Of a stretch of DNA of 61,777 bases, positions 17,539 to 25,654 are shown in pieces (the first letter of the stretch is position 1; each line of letters starts with the position of its first letter). Both the position numbers and the translations under genes were made by a program. The stretch comes from Streptomyces bungoensis (GTDB taxonomy: Bacteria; Actinomycetota; Actinomycetes; Streptomycetales; Streptomycetaceae), in contig NZ_KQ948879.1 of the NCBI RefSeq assembly GCF_001514215.1, positions 1 through 61,777 on the forward strand, written 5' to 3'. The notes below the pieces were generated by a model. It did no database searches, was not told the DNA's origin, and saw only the letters and a list, made by a program, of their open reading frames with translations.

Positions 17539-17565
17539 GACAAACCGGGCGCCTGTGGGTACAAC
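17537..17565 (+). promoter_or_regulatory. Candidate housekeeping (HrdB-type) promoter of rbpA
   Basis: GTGACA and TACAAC are separated by 17 bp and lie 137 bases upstream of the rbpA start. Each hexamer is one mismatch from the TTGACA/TANNNT pattern. It lies upstream of the SigR promoter, giving a two-promoter arrangement. Confidence 0.5.
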
Positions 17566-17613
17566 AAGGGGCGGCTACGACGGCGACGCATGACCCGGAA
17601 CGGGACTCGGAAC

Positions 17614-17640
17614 GGGAATCTTTACCGCCGACCGGACGTT
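17614..17640 (+). promoter_or_regulatory. SigR-type promoter of rbpA
   Basis: GGGAAT, exactly 18 bp, then GTT: a full match to the SigR (thiol-oxidative-stress sigma) consensus. It lies 62 bases before the rbpA start codon, giving a leader of about 55 nt. rbpA is an established SigR target in Streptomyces coelicolor. Confidence 0.88.
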
Positions 17641-17701
17641 GACCGGATGACGACGACAGCGACACCTGTCCTGTGGGCGACAAGCCCGGGAGGCACGATT
17701 C

Positions 17702-18076
17702 ATGAGTGAGCGAGCTCTTCGCGGTACGCGCCTCGTAGTGACCAGCTACGAGACGGACCGCGGTATCGACCTGGCTCCGCGCCAGGCCGTGGAGTACGCA
17801 TGCGAGAAGGGGCACCGGTTCGAGATGCCCTTCTCGGTCGAGGCGGAGATCCCGCCGGAGTGGGAGTGCAAGGTCTGCGGGGCCCAGGCACTCCTGGTGG
17901 ACGGCGACGGCCCGGAAGAGAAGAAGGCCAAGCCCGCGCGTACCCACTGGGACATGCTGATGGAGCGGCGCACCCGCGAGGAGCTCGAAGAGGTCCTCGA
18001 GGAGCGTCTGGCGGTCCTGCGTTCGGGGGCGATGAACATCGCAGTTCACCCCCGGGACAGCCGCAAGTCCGCCTAG
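17702..18076 (+). CDS. rbpA: RNA polymerase-binding protein RbpA
   Basis: An actinobacterial RNA-polymerase-binding protein that joins the principal sigma factor and stabilises the open promoter complex. It has 124 residues, the usual length. The zinc-binding core is visible: C34, H38, C56 and C59 (YACEKGHRFEM and WECKVCG). The C-terminal sigma-interaction helix is HWDMLMERRTREELEEVLEE near residues 80-100. The MSERALRGTR start matches the family. Monocistronic, with a housekeeping-type and a SigR-type promoter upstream and a strong terminator downstream. Confidence 0.97.
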   Translation: MSERALRGTRLVVTSYETDRGIDLAPRQAVEYACEKGHRFEMPFSVEAEIPPEWECKVCGAQALLVDGDGPEEKKAKPARTHWDMLMERRTREELEEVLEERLAVLRSGAMNIAVHPRDSRKSA

Positions 18077-18103
18077 CGGGAAGCCGCCGGGCGACACACG
18101 AGT

Positions 18104-18149
18104 AACCGCGGGCGCCGTACGTGACCTGTCACGTACGGCGCCCGCGGTT
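18104..18149. terminator. Bidirectional terminator between rbpA and fxsA
   Basis: A 22-bp perfect stem: AACCGCGGGCGCC at the left, GGCGCCCGCGGTT at the right, with CT at the centre. It is followed by TTTTCGTT on the plus strand and has AGTTA-like context on the other. It sits between convergent genes. Confidence 0.9.
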
Positions 18150-18168
18150 TTCGTTGTGCGCGCCCCGC

Positions 18169-18729
18169 CTACCGGGTCAGCGGAGGCCGCTGCTCCCCCG
18201 GCTCGGGGCGCTGCTCGCGGATGACCTCGCCCTGGACCACCTTGCCGTCGGGCCGGTGGATGCGTGCCTGCTGGAAGGCGTCGCCCAGGGAGCCCGGGGC
18301 GGCCCGGCGCAGCCGCTGCCGCAGGGCGCTCTCCGTGGAGCGGGCGACGGCCTTCTGCACCGGCGGCAGCAGCAGGAGCAGACCGGCGGCGTCGGAGATC
18401 AGGCCCGGGATCATCAGCAGCAGGCCGCCGAGCATCGTCAGGCCGTTGCCGCCGCCGCGGGCCGGTGACCCTCCGTGCCGGAGGGCCTCGTTGAGGTTCT
18501 GGAAGGCGCGGCGGCCGGCCCGCTTGATGACCACGGAACCGGCGACGGCGCCCGCCACCAGGAGCAGGACCACGGTGAAACCGCCCGCGCCGCCCGCCAC
18601 CCGCGTCAGCAGCCAGATCTCCAGCACCAGCCAGGCGGCGACGCCGAGCGGCAGATACCTGCGCAGCCGGGAGCGCCGGGGCCGCCGGGGCCGGGCGGTG
18701 GTCGCGGAGGTGGGAGCGCCAGTCGTCAT
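18169..18729 (-). CDS. fxsA: FxsA-family membrane protein
   Basis: A 186-residue membrane protein. After a basic N-terminus (RRPRRSRLRRYLP) come three hydrophobic segments at about residues 25-45, 48-68 and 95-125, with the FxsA hallmark GGLLLMIPGLISDAAGLLLL near 100. FxsA was found as a suppressor of phage exclusion in E. coli; its normal biochemical role is unknown. The C-terminal tail is charged and probably cytoplasmic. It converges on rbpA. Confidence 0.88.
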   Translation of the reverse strand: MTTGAPTSATTARPRRPRRSRLRRYLPLGVAAWLVLEIWLLTRVAGGAGGFTVVLLLVAGAVAGSVVIKRAGRRAFQNLNEALRHGGSPARGGGNGLTMLGGLLLMIPGLISDAAGLLLLLPPVQKAVARSTESALRQRLRRAAPGSLGDAFQQARIHRPDGKVVQGEVIREQRPEPGEQRPPLTR

Positions 18730-18793
18730 GCTCCCAGTGTGCCTGGACGCGGCTCAGCGCGGGATAAGGGGCTTCCGGGCCCCTGCCCCGGAC

Positions 18794-19588
18794 CTAGCGC
18801 TTGCCGCCCTTGCCCTTGAGCCTGCCGACCCGGTCGCCGACGCCCCAGGCGGTGACCCGCCACAGCGCCTCGACGAGGATGTCGCGGCTCATCTTGGAGT
18901 CGCCCAGCTCGCGCTCGACGAAGGTGATGGGGACCTCGACCACGTGGTAGCCGGCCTTGACGGCGCGGCGGGCCAGGTCGACCTGGAAGCAGTAGCCCTG
19001 CGAGGCGACCTCCGCCAGGCCCAGCCCCTCCAGCGTCTCGCGCCGGAAGGCGCGGTAGCCACCGGTGATGTCGCGCAGCGGCAGGTCGAGGGCCAGGCGG
19101 GAGTAGAGGCTGCCGCCGCGGGAGATGAACTCGCGGGACTTGGGCCAGTTCACCACGCGGCCGCCGGGCACCCAGCGGGAGCCGAGCACCAGGTCGGCGC
19201 CCTTGAGCGCGGTGAGCAGCCGGGGCAGTTCCTCGGGCTGGTGGGAGCCGTCGGCGTCCATCTCGACGAGTACGCCGTAGCCGCGCTCCAGGCCCCAGCG
19301 GAAGCCCGCCAGGTAGGCGGCGCCCAGGCCCTCCTTGCCCTTGCGGTGCAGCACCTGGACGTGGTCGTCCTCGGCGGCCAGCTCGTCGGCGAGCTTTCCG
19401 GTGCCGTCGGGGCTGTTGTCGTCCGCCACCAGCACGTGTGCCTCGGGGACGGCCTTGCGGACCCGGCCGACGATGGTCTTGACGTTCTCCGCCTCGTTGT
19501 AGGTCGGAATGATCACCAAGGTCGTGCCGAGCGGGCCGAACTGCCTCCCCTGGGCTCTGGCCGCGAGAGTCCCGTCGCCGTCGTTCAC
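18794..19588 (-). CDS. ppm1: Polyprenol-phosphate-mannose synthase
   Basis: A GT2 enzyme transferring mannose from GDP-mannose to polyprenol phosphate, the donor for protein O-mannosylation and envelope glycolipids. It has 264 residues with TLVIIPTYNEAENVKTIVGR near residue 22, VADDNSPDGTG near 53, the DXD-type VEMDADGSHQPEELPRLL near 105, and FVERELGDSKMSRDI near 225. The start is GTG nine bases after AAGGGG; upstream in-frame ATGs run into the promoter region. Streptomyces members are single-domain, without the acyltransferase fusion of mycobacterial Ppm1. Confidence 0.93.
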   Translation of the reverse strand: MNDGDGTLAARAQGRQFGPLGTTLVIIPTYNEAENVKTIVGRVRKAVPEAHVLVADDNSPDGTGKLADELAAEDDHVQVLHRKGKEGLGAAYLAGFRWGLERGYGVLVEMDADGSHQPEELPRLLTALKGADLVLGSRWVPGGRVVNWPKSREFISRGGSLYSRLALDLPLRDITGGYRAFRRETLEGLGLAEVASQGYCFQVDLARRAVKAGYHVVEVPITFVERELGDSKMSRDILVEALWRVTAWGVGDRVGRLKGKGGKR

Positions 19589-20121
19589 TGCTGCCCCTTC
19601 ATGTCGTACGCAGAGGTCCACCATAGTGGCCGCCGCCTGCCGTGATGTGACAGCACGTTCGTACTGTGGTGTCGATTCCACAAGAGTGGGGTAAGAACGT
19701 GCTTTTCGGCACCTTCGTACGCGACGGATGGGGGCCCGGCGCCCTTCGGGCCGACCTGGGACCCGCTGGCTGCGGATCGTCCGAAAGCCGTTGTCTACTG
19801 AGCACCCGGGCCCCACCCGGGTCACACCTGGCCGACCGGCTGGAGGGTCCCTCGCCGGCGCGGGCGCTGAGCCTGGCTCCCAGCGACGGTGCCCCGGTGC
19901 GGCACACCGCCCCTGACCCAGCGGCGCTGCGACGCGTGCGCGAACACTCCCCGGTCGGGCGTCCGGTGGTGGACGCGGCCGAACCTACCGGCCCCCGGCC
20001 GCCGACTGTCAACAACCACCTGACCTGCGCAGACAGCCGTTCCCCGGCGGTGGGTGCGGAGGATGCGCAGGTCGGGCGACGCGGCGGCGGGCCCCGGGCG
20101 CCGCCGCGCCACCCCGGGAGA
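19589..20121. other. Gap of 533 bp without a supported gene
   Basis: It lies between ppm1 and the amidohydrolase gene, both minus strand. Seen: a small inverted repeat TGTGG-N8-CCACA at 19665-19682, and ACCCGGG-N5-CCCGGGT within a run at 19804-19823. A long plus-strand open frame begins near 19666 but continues antisense through the next gene and has no family features. This should include the ppm1 promoter; no other function is visible. Confidence 0.5.
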
Positions 20122-21732
20122 TCACTCGCCCGGCCGTACGAACACCGTCCGTCCGCCCACGACGGTGCGCAGGCAGACCGGCAGGTCCCGGCCGGGGGTC
20201 AGGTCGGGCAGGCCGGGGGTGCCGGAGCGGGGGTCGGTCGACCAGCGGGCCACCCGGTCGTCGGGGGCCTGGACGACCAGGTCGCCGGTGCGCCAGACGG
20301 CGTAGTCGGCGGGGGCGCCGGGCACCAGGACGCCGGCGTCGTCGCGGCCCACGGCCCGCCAGCCGCCGCGCGTGTGGGCGGTGAACGCGGCCCGGACGGA
20401 GACGCGGTGCTCGGGGGTGTGGTGGAAGGCGGCGGCCCGCACCGTGCCCCAGGGGTCGAGCGGGGTGACGGGACTGTCGGAGCCGAAGGCGAGGGGCACG
20501 CCGGCCCGCAGCAGCGCGGCGAAGGGGTTGAGGGTGCGAGCCCGGTCGGCGCCGAGGCGCCGGGCGTACATGCCGTCCTCGCCGCCCCACAGCGCGTCGA
20601 AGGCGGGCTGAACGGAGGCGATCAGGCCCAGCTCGGCGAAGGCGGCCACGGTCTCGGGGGTGAGCATCTCCGCGTGCTCGACGCGGTGCCGGGCGGCCCG
20701 TACGCGGGCGAGGCCGGTCTTCTCGGCGGCCGCCCGCACGCCGTCGACGACCGTGGTCACGGCGGCGTCGCCGATGGCGTGGAAGCCCGCCTGGAGACCC
20801 GCCTCGGTGCAGGCCACGACATGGGCGGCGACGGCGTCGGCGTCCAGGTAGGCGGTACCGGTGTGGCCGGCGTCGGCGTACCGCTCGTGCAGGCAGGCGG
20901 TGTGGGAGCCGAGGGCGCCGTCGACGAAGAGGTCGCCGGCGGCGCCGAGCGCGCCGAGCTCGCGGGCCCTGGCCACGCCGTCGCCGGCCTCGGCCCAGTA
21001 GCCGACCACCCGGGGGCCGGGCAGCTCGGCGGCAAGCCGCAGCAGGTCCGTGAAGTCGTCCTCGGAGGAGATCCGCGGGCCACCGCACTCGTGCACGGTG
21101 CCGATGCCGAGCGAGGCGGCGTGGGCGAGGGCGGCGCGCTGGGCCTCGGCGCGCTGGGCGGGGGTGACGGCGGCGAGGGCGGCCGCCCGTACGGCGTGGT
21201 GGTCGTCGGCGGTCAGGGGGCCGTCCGCCGGCCGGAGACCGGGCACCAGGTCGAGCAGGGCCGTGGTCACGACCGCCGAGTGCACGTCGATGCGGGAGAG
21301 GTACAGCGGGCGGCCGCCGGTGGCTTCGTCCAGCTCCGCGCGCGTCGGCGGGCGGCCGCCGGGCCAGCGGGCGGCGTCCCAGCCGTGGCCCAGCAGGACG
21401 CGGTCGGCCGGGCGGGCGGCGGCGAAGTCCCGGACGCGGGCGAGGGCCGCCTCCAGCGTGGGCGCGCCGGACAGGTCGAGGCCGGTGAGGGCGAGGCCCG
21501 TGGCGGTGGTGTGCACATGGGCGTCGGTGAAGGCGGGGGTGACCAGGGCGCCGTCGAGGTCGACCACCTCGTCCACGCCGTCGGCGAAGGCGTCGGCGGC
21601 GCCCTCGGAGCCGACCCAGGCGACTTGACCGGCCTCGACGACCATCGCCGTCGCGAACGGGTCGGCGGGGCTGTGCACCTCACCACGGCGCAGGAGGACG
21701 GTCTTCAGGGGCTCGGCGGTGCGCTCACTCAT
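20122..21732 (-). CDS. Amidohydrolase, YtcJ-like
   Basis: A 536-residue metal-dependent hydrolase of the amidohydrolase-3 subgroup. Metal and catalytic blocks: TPAFTDAHVHTT near residue 65, FVDGALGSHTACL near 270, GFHAIGDAAVTTVVDG near 318, RHRVEHAEML near 350 and LAFGSDSPVTPLDPW near 420. No signal peptide, so cytoplasmic. Substrates of YtcJ-like enzymes are poorly known (cyclic amides or N-substituted amides). It is 60 bp downstream of the Lrp-type regulator on the same strand and may be controlled by it. Confidence 0.88.
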   Translation of the reverse strand: MSERTAEPLKTVLLRRGEVHSPADPFATAMVVEAGQVAWVGSEGAADAFADGVDEVVDLDGALVTPAFTDAHVHTTATGLALTGLDLSGAPTLEAALARVRDFAAARPADRVLLGHGWDAARWPGGRPPTRAELDEATGGRPLYLSRIDVHSAVVTTALLDLVPGLRPADGPLTADDHHAVRAAALAAVTPAQRAEAQRAALAHAASLGIGTVHECGGPRISSEDDFTDLLRLAAELPGPRVVGYWAEAGDGVARARELGALGAAGDLFVDGALGSHTACLHERYADAGHTGTAYLDADAVAAHVVACTEAGLQAGFHAIGDAAVTTVVDGVRAAAEKTGLARVRAARHRVEHAEMLTPETVAAFAELGLIASVQPAFDALWGGEDGMYARRLGADRARTLNPFAALLRAGVPLAFGSDSPVTPLDPWGTVRAAAFHHTPEHRVSVRAAFTAHTRGGWRAVGRDDAGVLVPGAPADYAVWRTGDLVVQAPDDRVARWSTDPRSGTPGLPDLTPGRDLPVCLRTVVGGRTVFVRPGE

Positions 21733-21792
21733 GGCCGACAGTCTCTCGCGCCGCGGCGGCGGAGCCGCACCCGGGGCGGCGGGCCGCCGCCG

Positions 21793-22233
21793 TCAGATCC
21801 GCGGCGGGCGCGCCTCGTACGGCGTCGACAGGACCACCGTCGTCCGGGTCGACACCCCCGCCAGGGAGCGCAGCCGGGCGAGCAGTTCCTCCAGCTCGTG
21901 CGGGGTGGCCACCCGCACCTTGAGGATGTAGTTCTCGTCCCCGGCGACGCTGTGGCAGGCCTCGATCTCGGGGACGCCCGCGAGCCGGTCCGCGATGTCG
22001 TCGGGGGCGCTGGGGTCGAAGGGTTTCACCGAGATGAAGGCGGTCATCGGCAGCCCGACGGCCTCGGGGTCGACGACCGCGGCGTACCCGCGGATGACGC
22101 CACGCTGTTCGAGCCGGCGCACCCGCTGGTGCACGGCCGACGTGGACAGGCCCGTGGCCTTGCCCAGGTCTGTGTAGCTCATCCGCCCGTCCTTGACGAG
22201 CAGCTGCACGATCTGTCGGTCCAGCTCCTCCAT
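21793..22233 (-). CDS. Lrp/AsnC-family regulator
   Basis: A 146-residue feast/famine regulator. The HTH is at residues 5-55 (DLGKATGLSTSAVHQRVRRL) and the RAM ligand domain follows (AFISVKPFD, CHSVAGDENYILKVRV near 95-110). The ATG reading EELDRQIVQ is preceded by AGGTTGT only, a weak ribosome site. It lies upstream of the amidohydrolase and divergent from a small conserved gene. The effector is probably an amino acid. Confidence 0.9.
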   Translation of the reverse strand: MEELDRQIVQLLVKDGRMSYTDLGKATGLSTSAVHQRVRRLEQRGVIRGYAAVVDPEAVGLPMTAFISVKPFDPSAPDDIADRLAGVPEIEACHSVAGDENYILKVRVATPHELEELLARLRSLAGVSTRTTVVLSTPYEARPPRI

Positions 22234-22467
22234 GGCGCCACAACCTACAGTGCCGCTGATCTCCACGGATAGCTCGGCAGCGCAGGTCACACCGGGTTCG
22301 GGGCAAAAACCTCCGCATCGGGCACCTGCGCACGGCATGTGACGAACGCCACACCTTTCGAACAGGCTCCGTGATGTCCTCGTGATTACCTCCCGAAGCG
22401 GGCGGGAAGTGCTTGCTGTGGTCGAGGCCGCAGCGCCTTCACGGCCCAGCCTTAGGGGGAGAATCCC

Positions 22468-22899
22468 ATGCAGAGTGTCAATCGCCGTGGTCGTTCCGTG
22501 TCCAAGCGGCAGCAGCCGGTCGTCGAGCCCGAGCCGGAGGGCGTCGAATCCGACGCCCTGGAGCCCGAGGAGTTCGACGCGTACGACACCTTGGAGATGT
22601 ACCGGGTGATCTGCCCGGACTGCGCGCAGCCGATCGCGCTGCTGGCGGACGAGGAGATCCTGCCGGAGCACGCGCTGTGCGCCTCGCCGTGGAACCCGTT
22701 CGGGCTCACGGTGTGCGCGGGCACGGGCCGCGCGGCGGCCGACGCCCGCCCGGCGGACGAGTCCGTCGCCCCGCAGGAGCAGGACACCGCCCTGCTGCTG
22801 ACGCTCCCCCAGGGCCTGAACTGGCGGACGCAGCCCTTCTCGCACGTCGGCGGTCCGGGGTCACGCCCGATGCGGGCGATGCGCCGCCAGGCCGCCTGA
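22468..22899 (+). CDS. Conserved Streptomyces protein of unknown function
   Basis: A 143-residue protein with a strong ribosome site (AGGGGGAG) nine bases before the ATG. The N-terminus is basic and then acidic (EPEPEGVESDALEPEEFDAY). The middle has a possible metal knuckle, VICPDCAQPI near residue 47, with a further Cys in HALCASPWNP near 71 and one in LTVCAGTG. The C-terminus is basic (RPMRAMRRQAA). I do not recognise a named family. Divergent from the Lrp gene. Confidence 0.75.
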   Translation: MQSVNRRGRSVSKRQQPVVEPEPEGVESDALEPEEFDAYDTLEMYRVICPDCAQPIALLADEEILPEHALCASPWNPFGLTVCAGTGRAAADARPADESVAPQEQDTALLLTLPQGLNWRTQPFSHVGGPGSRPMRAMRRQAA

Positions 22900-23052
22900 G
22901 GCTCCGCCTCCGCGCCTTCCCGTGACAGAGCCCGCACCAGGGCGTACCGACTGCCGTGGTGCGGGACCGTGAGCCCGGAAGCCGACGCCGGTGAACTCAC
23001 GCGCGATTCCGGTGGGCGGTGACCTGAGGCGCCGCCGTCGCGTTCCCCCGGT

Positions 23053-23295
23053 ATGACCCCCACGTACTCGGTCACCGGGCGTCGGCGCCGCGTCTTCGTC
23101 CCCCGCCCCACCGCGCCGGTGGCGCCTCCTGCCCCGCAGGATCCGCCCATCTACCGCGATCTGATGCGTGTCTGGGCCGACCGGGGCCGCACCCTGCCGG
23201 GCCGCCACGACCCGGAGTGGATCAGGCTGGCGGCCCCGACGGTCCTGCGAGGGGAGTTCAGCGACCCTCCGGCCCTGCCACGTGACGGGCGATGA
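23053..23295 (+). CDS. Small conserved protein of unknown function
   Basis: An 80-residue basic protein with a Pro-rich N-terminus and a helical stretch DPPIYRDLMRVWADRGRTLP around residues 30-49. Its last 38 bases overlap the end of the convergent acyl-CoA dehydrogenase gene. A GGTATG start context without a clear ribosome site keeps confidence moderate. The central motif looks familiar from Streptomyces genomes but I attach no function. Confidence 0.55.
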   Translation: MTPTYSVTGRRRRVFVPRPTAPVAPPAPQDPPIYRDLMRVWADRGRTLPGRHDPEWIRLAAPTVLRGEFSDPPALPRDGR

Positions 23296-24430
23296 CCATG
23301 CGCTGGATCTGGTTGGTGCCCTCGACGATCTGCAGGACCTTGGCCTCGCGCAGGTAGCGCTCGGCCGGGAAGTCGGCGGTGTAGCCGTAGCCCCCGAGGA
23401 TCTGCACGGCGTCCGTGGTGACCTTCATGGCCGTGTCGGTGCAGTGCAGCTTGGCCATCGCGGCCTGCTTGGCGAAGGGCAGGCCCGCGTCCCGCAGCCG
23501 GGCGGCCGCCAGGTACAGCGCGCGGCCCGCCTCGATCTGGGTCGCCATGTCGGCGATCATGAAGCGCAGGCCCTGGAAGTCGGCGATGGGCCGGCCGAAC
23601 TGCCGGCGCTGGGTGGCGTAGGCGACCGCCTCGTCCAGCGCCGCCTGGGCCACGCCGATGGCGCAGGCGGCTATGCCGAGCCGCCCGGAGTCGAGGGCGG
23701 CCAGGGCGATGGCGAAGCCCTGCCCCTCCTCGCCGATGCGCCGGTCGTCGGTGACGCGCACCCCGTCGAAGTGGACCTGGGCGGTCGGGCTGCCCTTCAT
23801 GCCCATCTTCTTCTCGGGCACCCCGGCGCTCAGGCCCTCGGCGTCACCGGGCACCAGGAAGGCGGTGATGCCGCGCGGGCCGTCCTCGCCGGTGCGGGCC
23901 ATCACGGTGTAGAAGTCGGCGATGCCGCCGTGCGTGATCCAGGCCTTCGTGCCGGTGATCACCCACTCGTCGCCGTCCCGGACGGCCCTCGTGCGCAAGG
24001 AGGCCGCGTCCGAGCCGGAGGACGGCTCGGAGAGGCAGTAGGCGCCGAGCAGCCCGCCGCCGAGCATCGCGGGCAGGTGCTCGACCTGCTGCTCCTTCGA
24101 GCCGTGGGCGGCGAGGGCGTAGGAGGCGAGCGTGTGCACGCTGACGCCGAGGCCGACGGTGAGCCGGGCCGCGGCCAGCTCCTCCAGGACCTGGAGGTAC
24201 ACCTCGTAGGGCTGGTCCCCGCCGCCGTGCTCCGCGTCGTAGGGCAGGCCCAGCAGGCCCGACTCCGAGAGCAGGGTGAAGACCTCGCGCGGGAAGCGCC
24301 CGGCGTCCTCTTCCTCGGCCGCCTTCGGCGCTATCTCGCGCTGGGCGATCTCACGGACGAGCGCGAGCAGATCGCGCGCCTCCTCCGTGGCCAGTTGACG
24401 CTCCACCGGCTGCGGGTCGCGGTCGGACAT
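23258..24430 (-). CDS. Acyl-CoA dehydrogenase
   Basis: A 390-residue FAD enzyme oxidising an acyl-CoA to the 2-enoyl-CoA. Signatures are AYCLSEPSSGSDAASL near residue 125, WITGTKAWITHGGIAD near 150, RRQFGRPIADFQGL near 275, and the C-terminal QILGGYGYTADFPAERYLR with IVEGTNQIQRMVIAR near 368 holding the catalytic Glu. The start is the ATG reading SDRDPQPVE. A TetR regulator lies 250 bp upstream on the same strand, with a palindrome between them. Confidence 0.95.
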   Translation of the reverse strand: MSDRDPQPVERQLATEEARDLLALVREIAQREIAPKAAEEEDAGRFPREVFTLLSESGLLGLPYDAEHGGGDQPYEVYLQVLEELAAARLTVGLGVSVHTLASYALAAHGSKEQQVEHLPAMLGGGLLGAYCLSEPSSGSDAASLRTRAVRDGDEWVITGTKAWITHGGIADFYTVMARTGEDGPRGITAFLVPGDAEGLSAGVPEKKMGMKGSPTAQVHFDGVRVTDDRRIGEEGQGFAIALAALDSGRLGIAACAIGVAQAALDEAVAYATQRRQFGRPIADFQGLRFMIADMATQIEAGRALYLAAARLRDAGLPFAKQAAMAKLHCTDTAMKVTTDAVQILGGYGYTADFPAERYLREAKVLQIVEGTNQIQRMVIARHVAGPEGR

Positions 24431-24598
24431 GGCGTCGCTCCTCCCTGTTCGGGCGCATCGACGGAGGTGCGCCTTGGGTGGGGGCGGCTCCGCCTCATCG
24501 TTCGGATTCGGCCGAAGGCGCCCGCTTCCGGGTCTCGGAAGCTGCTGACCAGCGGCTGTGCCGTGAGTATGCCCGATCGGCACCCTCCCGTCACCAGT

Positions 24599-24611
24599 TA
24601 ACGACCGCTTA
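24599..24611. promoter_or_regulatory. Operator-like palindrome upstream of acyl-CoA dehydrogenase
   Basis: TAACGACCGCTTA is an imperfect inverted repeat around a 2-bp centre, about 170 bp before the acyl-CoA dehydrogenase start. It resembles a palindrome before the thioesterase at 44762-44777 (shared CGACCGCT core). Sites of this form are used by TetR regulators of acyl-CoA metabolism. Confidence 0.45.
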
Positions 24612-24679
24612 CTTCAGGAAAGCCCGGGCACCCGGCGCGCGCAACAGATCGGCGGATGAGGCAGGCCGTGGGCAGGACC

Positions 24680-25333
24680 TCAGACGCCGCGGCGGGCCGG
24701 GGGCGGCGCCGGGTGGGACGGGTCCAGTTCCTCGATCGCGCGCAGGACGCCGCCGAGGGTCTTCGTCAGCAACTCGCACAGGGTCTCGCGGGAGAGTTCG
24801 GGACGGCCGATCCAGTCGAGGGTGGCGCCCTCGACGCTGCACACCCAGGACAGCAGGCCGATGCGGGCGGCCGCGGCGACGTCGTCGCGCCCGTACGCAC
24901 CCTCGGCGATGATGCTGACGATCGCCTCGCGCACGCCGTCCCGGATGGCGTGCACCTCGGCGTCGAAGCCGACACCGCCGCTGACGATGGTGCGGTAGGC
25001 GGCCTGGTGCTGCTCGGCGAAGCGCAGGTAGCTGTCGATGGTGCGGTGGACGCGGTCCACGGCCGGCAGTTCGCGCCCCCGCGCGGCGAAGGTCACCAGA
25101 TCCGCGGCGGAGTCCTGGATGATCGACAGGTAGTAGCCGCGCTTGGACTGGAAGTAGTAGTAGATCAGCCCTTTGGCGACATGCGCCTGCCGGGCTATGT
25201 CGTCCATGGACAGCGCGTCGTAGGGGGTGTCGGCGAACAACTTCCGCCCGATGGCGATGAGTTCGGTGCGACGCGCGAGAGAGCGCTCGGTGCCGCGCAC
25301 CCGGGGGCGGACGGCGGCACGCTGCTGCGGCAT
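24680..25333 (-). CDS. TetR-family regulator
   Basis: A 217-residue repressor. The N-terminal HTH at residues 20-66 reads LFADTPYDALSMDDIARQAH then VAKGLIYYYFQSKRGYYLSI, the classic TetR pattern. The helical C-terminal domain would bind an acyl-type ligand. The ATG reading PQQRAAVRP was chosen; upstream frames lie in the promoter. Adjacent to and upstream of the acyl-CoA dehydrogenase, so a fatty-acid or acyl-CoA response is inferred. Confidence 0.9.
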   Translation of the reverse strand: MPQQRAAVRPRVRGTERSLARRTELIAIGRKLFADTPYDALSMDDIARQAHVAKGLIYYYFQSKRGYYLSIIQDSAADLVTFAARGRELPAVDRVHRTIDSYLRFAEQHQAAYRTIVSGGVGFDAEVHAIRDGVREAIVSIIAEGAYGRDDVAAAARIGLLSWVCSVEGATLDWIGRPELSRETLCELLTKTLGGVLRAIEELDPSHPAPPPARRGV

Positions 25334-25379
25334 ATTCAATTTCGACCCTGGTCTGGGAGGTCGGTGGGACGTCCGCAGT

Positions 25380-25391
25380 ATGTCAGAACAT
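25380..25391. promoter_or_regulatory. Small palindrome upstream of the TetR gene
   Basis: ATGT-CAGA-ACAT lies 47 bases before the TetR start in an AT-richer patch. It is a possible autoregulatory site. The arms are only four bases, so support is weak. Confidence 0.3.
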
Positions 25392-25413
25392 GCCAATACC
25401 GTGCGGGGGCCGC

Positions 25414-25554
25414 TCAGATGAGGCCGAGCCGGGTCACGAGCATCGCGAGCACCGCGACGAGGACCCAGCCCAGGACGTGCTCGAGGATCTCCGGGCCGTC
25501 TTCGCGGGGGCCGCCGGTGCGGACGCGGGTGGCGGTGGCCGGGTGTGCGGTCAT
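25414..25554 (-). CDS. Small single-pass membrane protein
   Basis: A 46-residue protein starting TAHPATATRV, with a polar N-terminal half and one C-terminal hydrophobic helix, HVLGWVLVAVLAMLVTRLGL at residues 26-45. A GCGAGAAG box precedes the ATG. It resembles small tail-anchored proteins found throughout Streptomyces. No function is known to me. Confidence 0.6.
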   Translation of the reverse strand: MTAHPATATRVRTGGPREDGPEILEHVLGWVLVAVLAMLVTRLGLI

Positions 25555-25654
25555 GGCTTCTCGCAGAGGTAGGGCGTACGGACTGGTCCCCCTGCGTTCC
25601 ACCTTGCCACCCGCGGCGGCGCGTACGGCGGAGAGGTTCCTCACACGGGCCCGG

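Noticed and set aside
19666..22272. Very long plus-strand open frame covering the gap after ppm1 and the amidohydrolase gene
   Set aside because: It is antisense to two well-supported genes, and its translation is Gly/Ala/Arg-rich without any family motif, as expected from high-GC bias.
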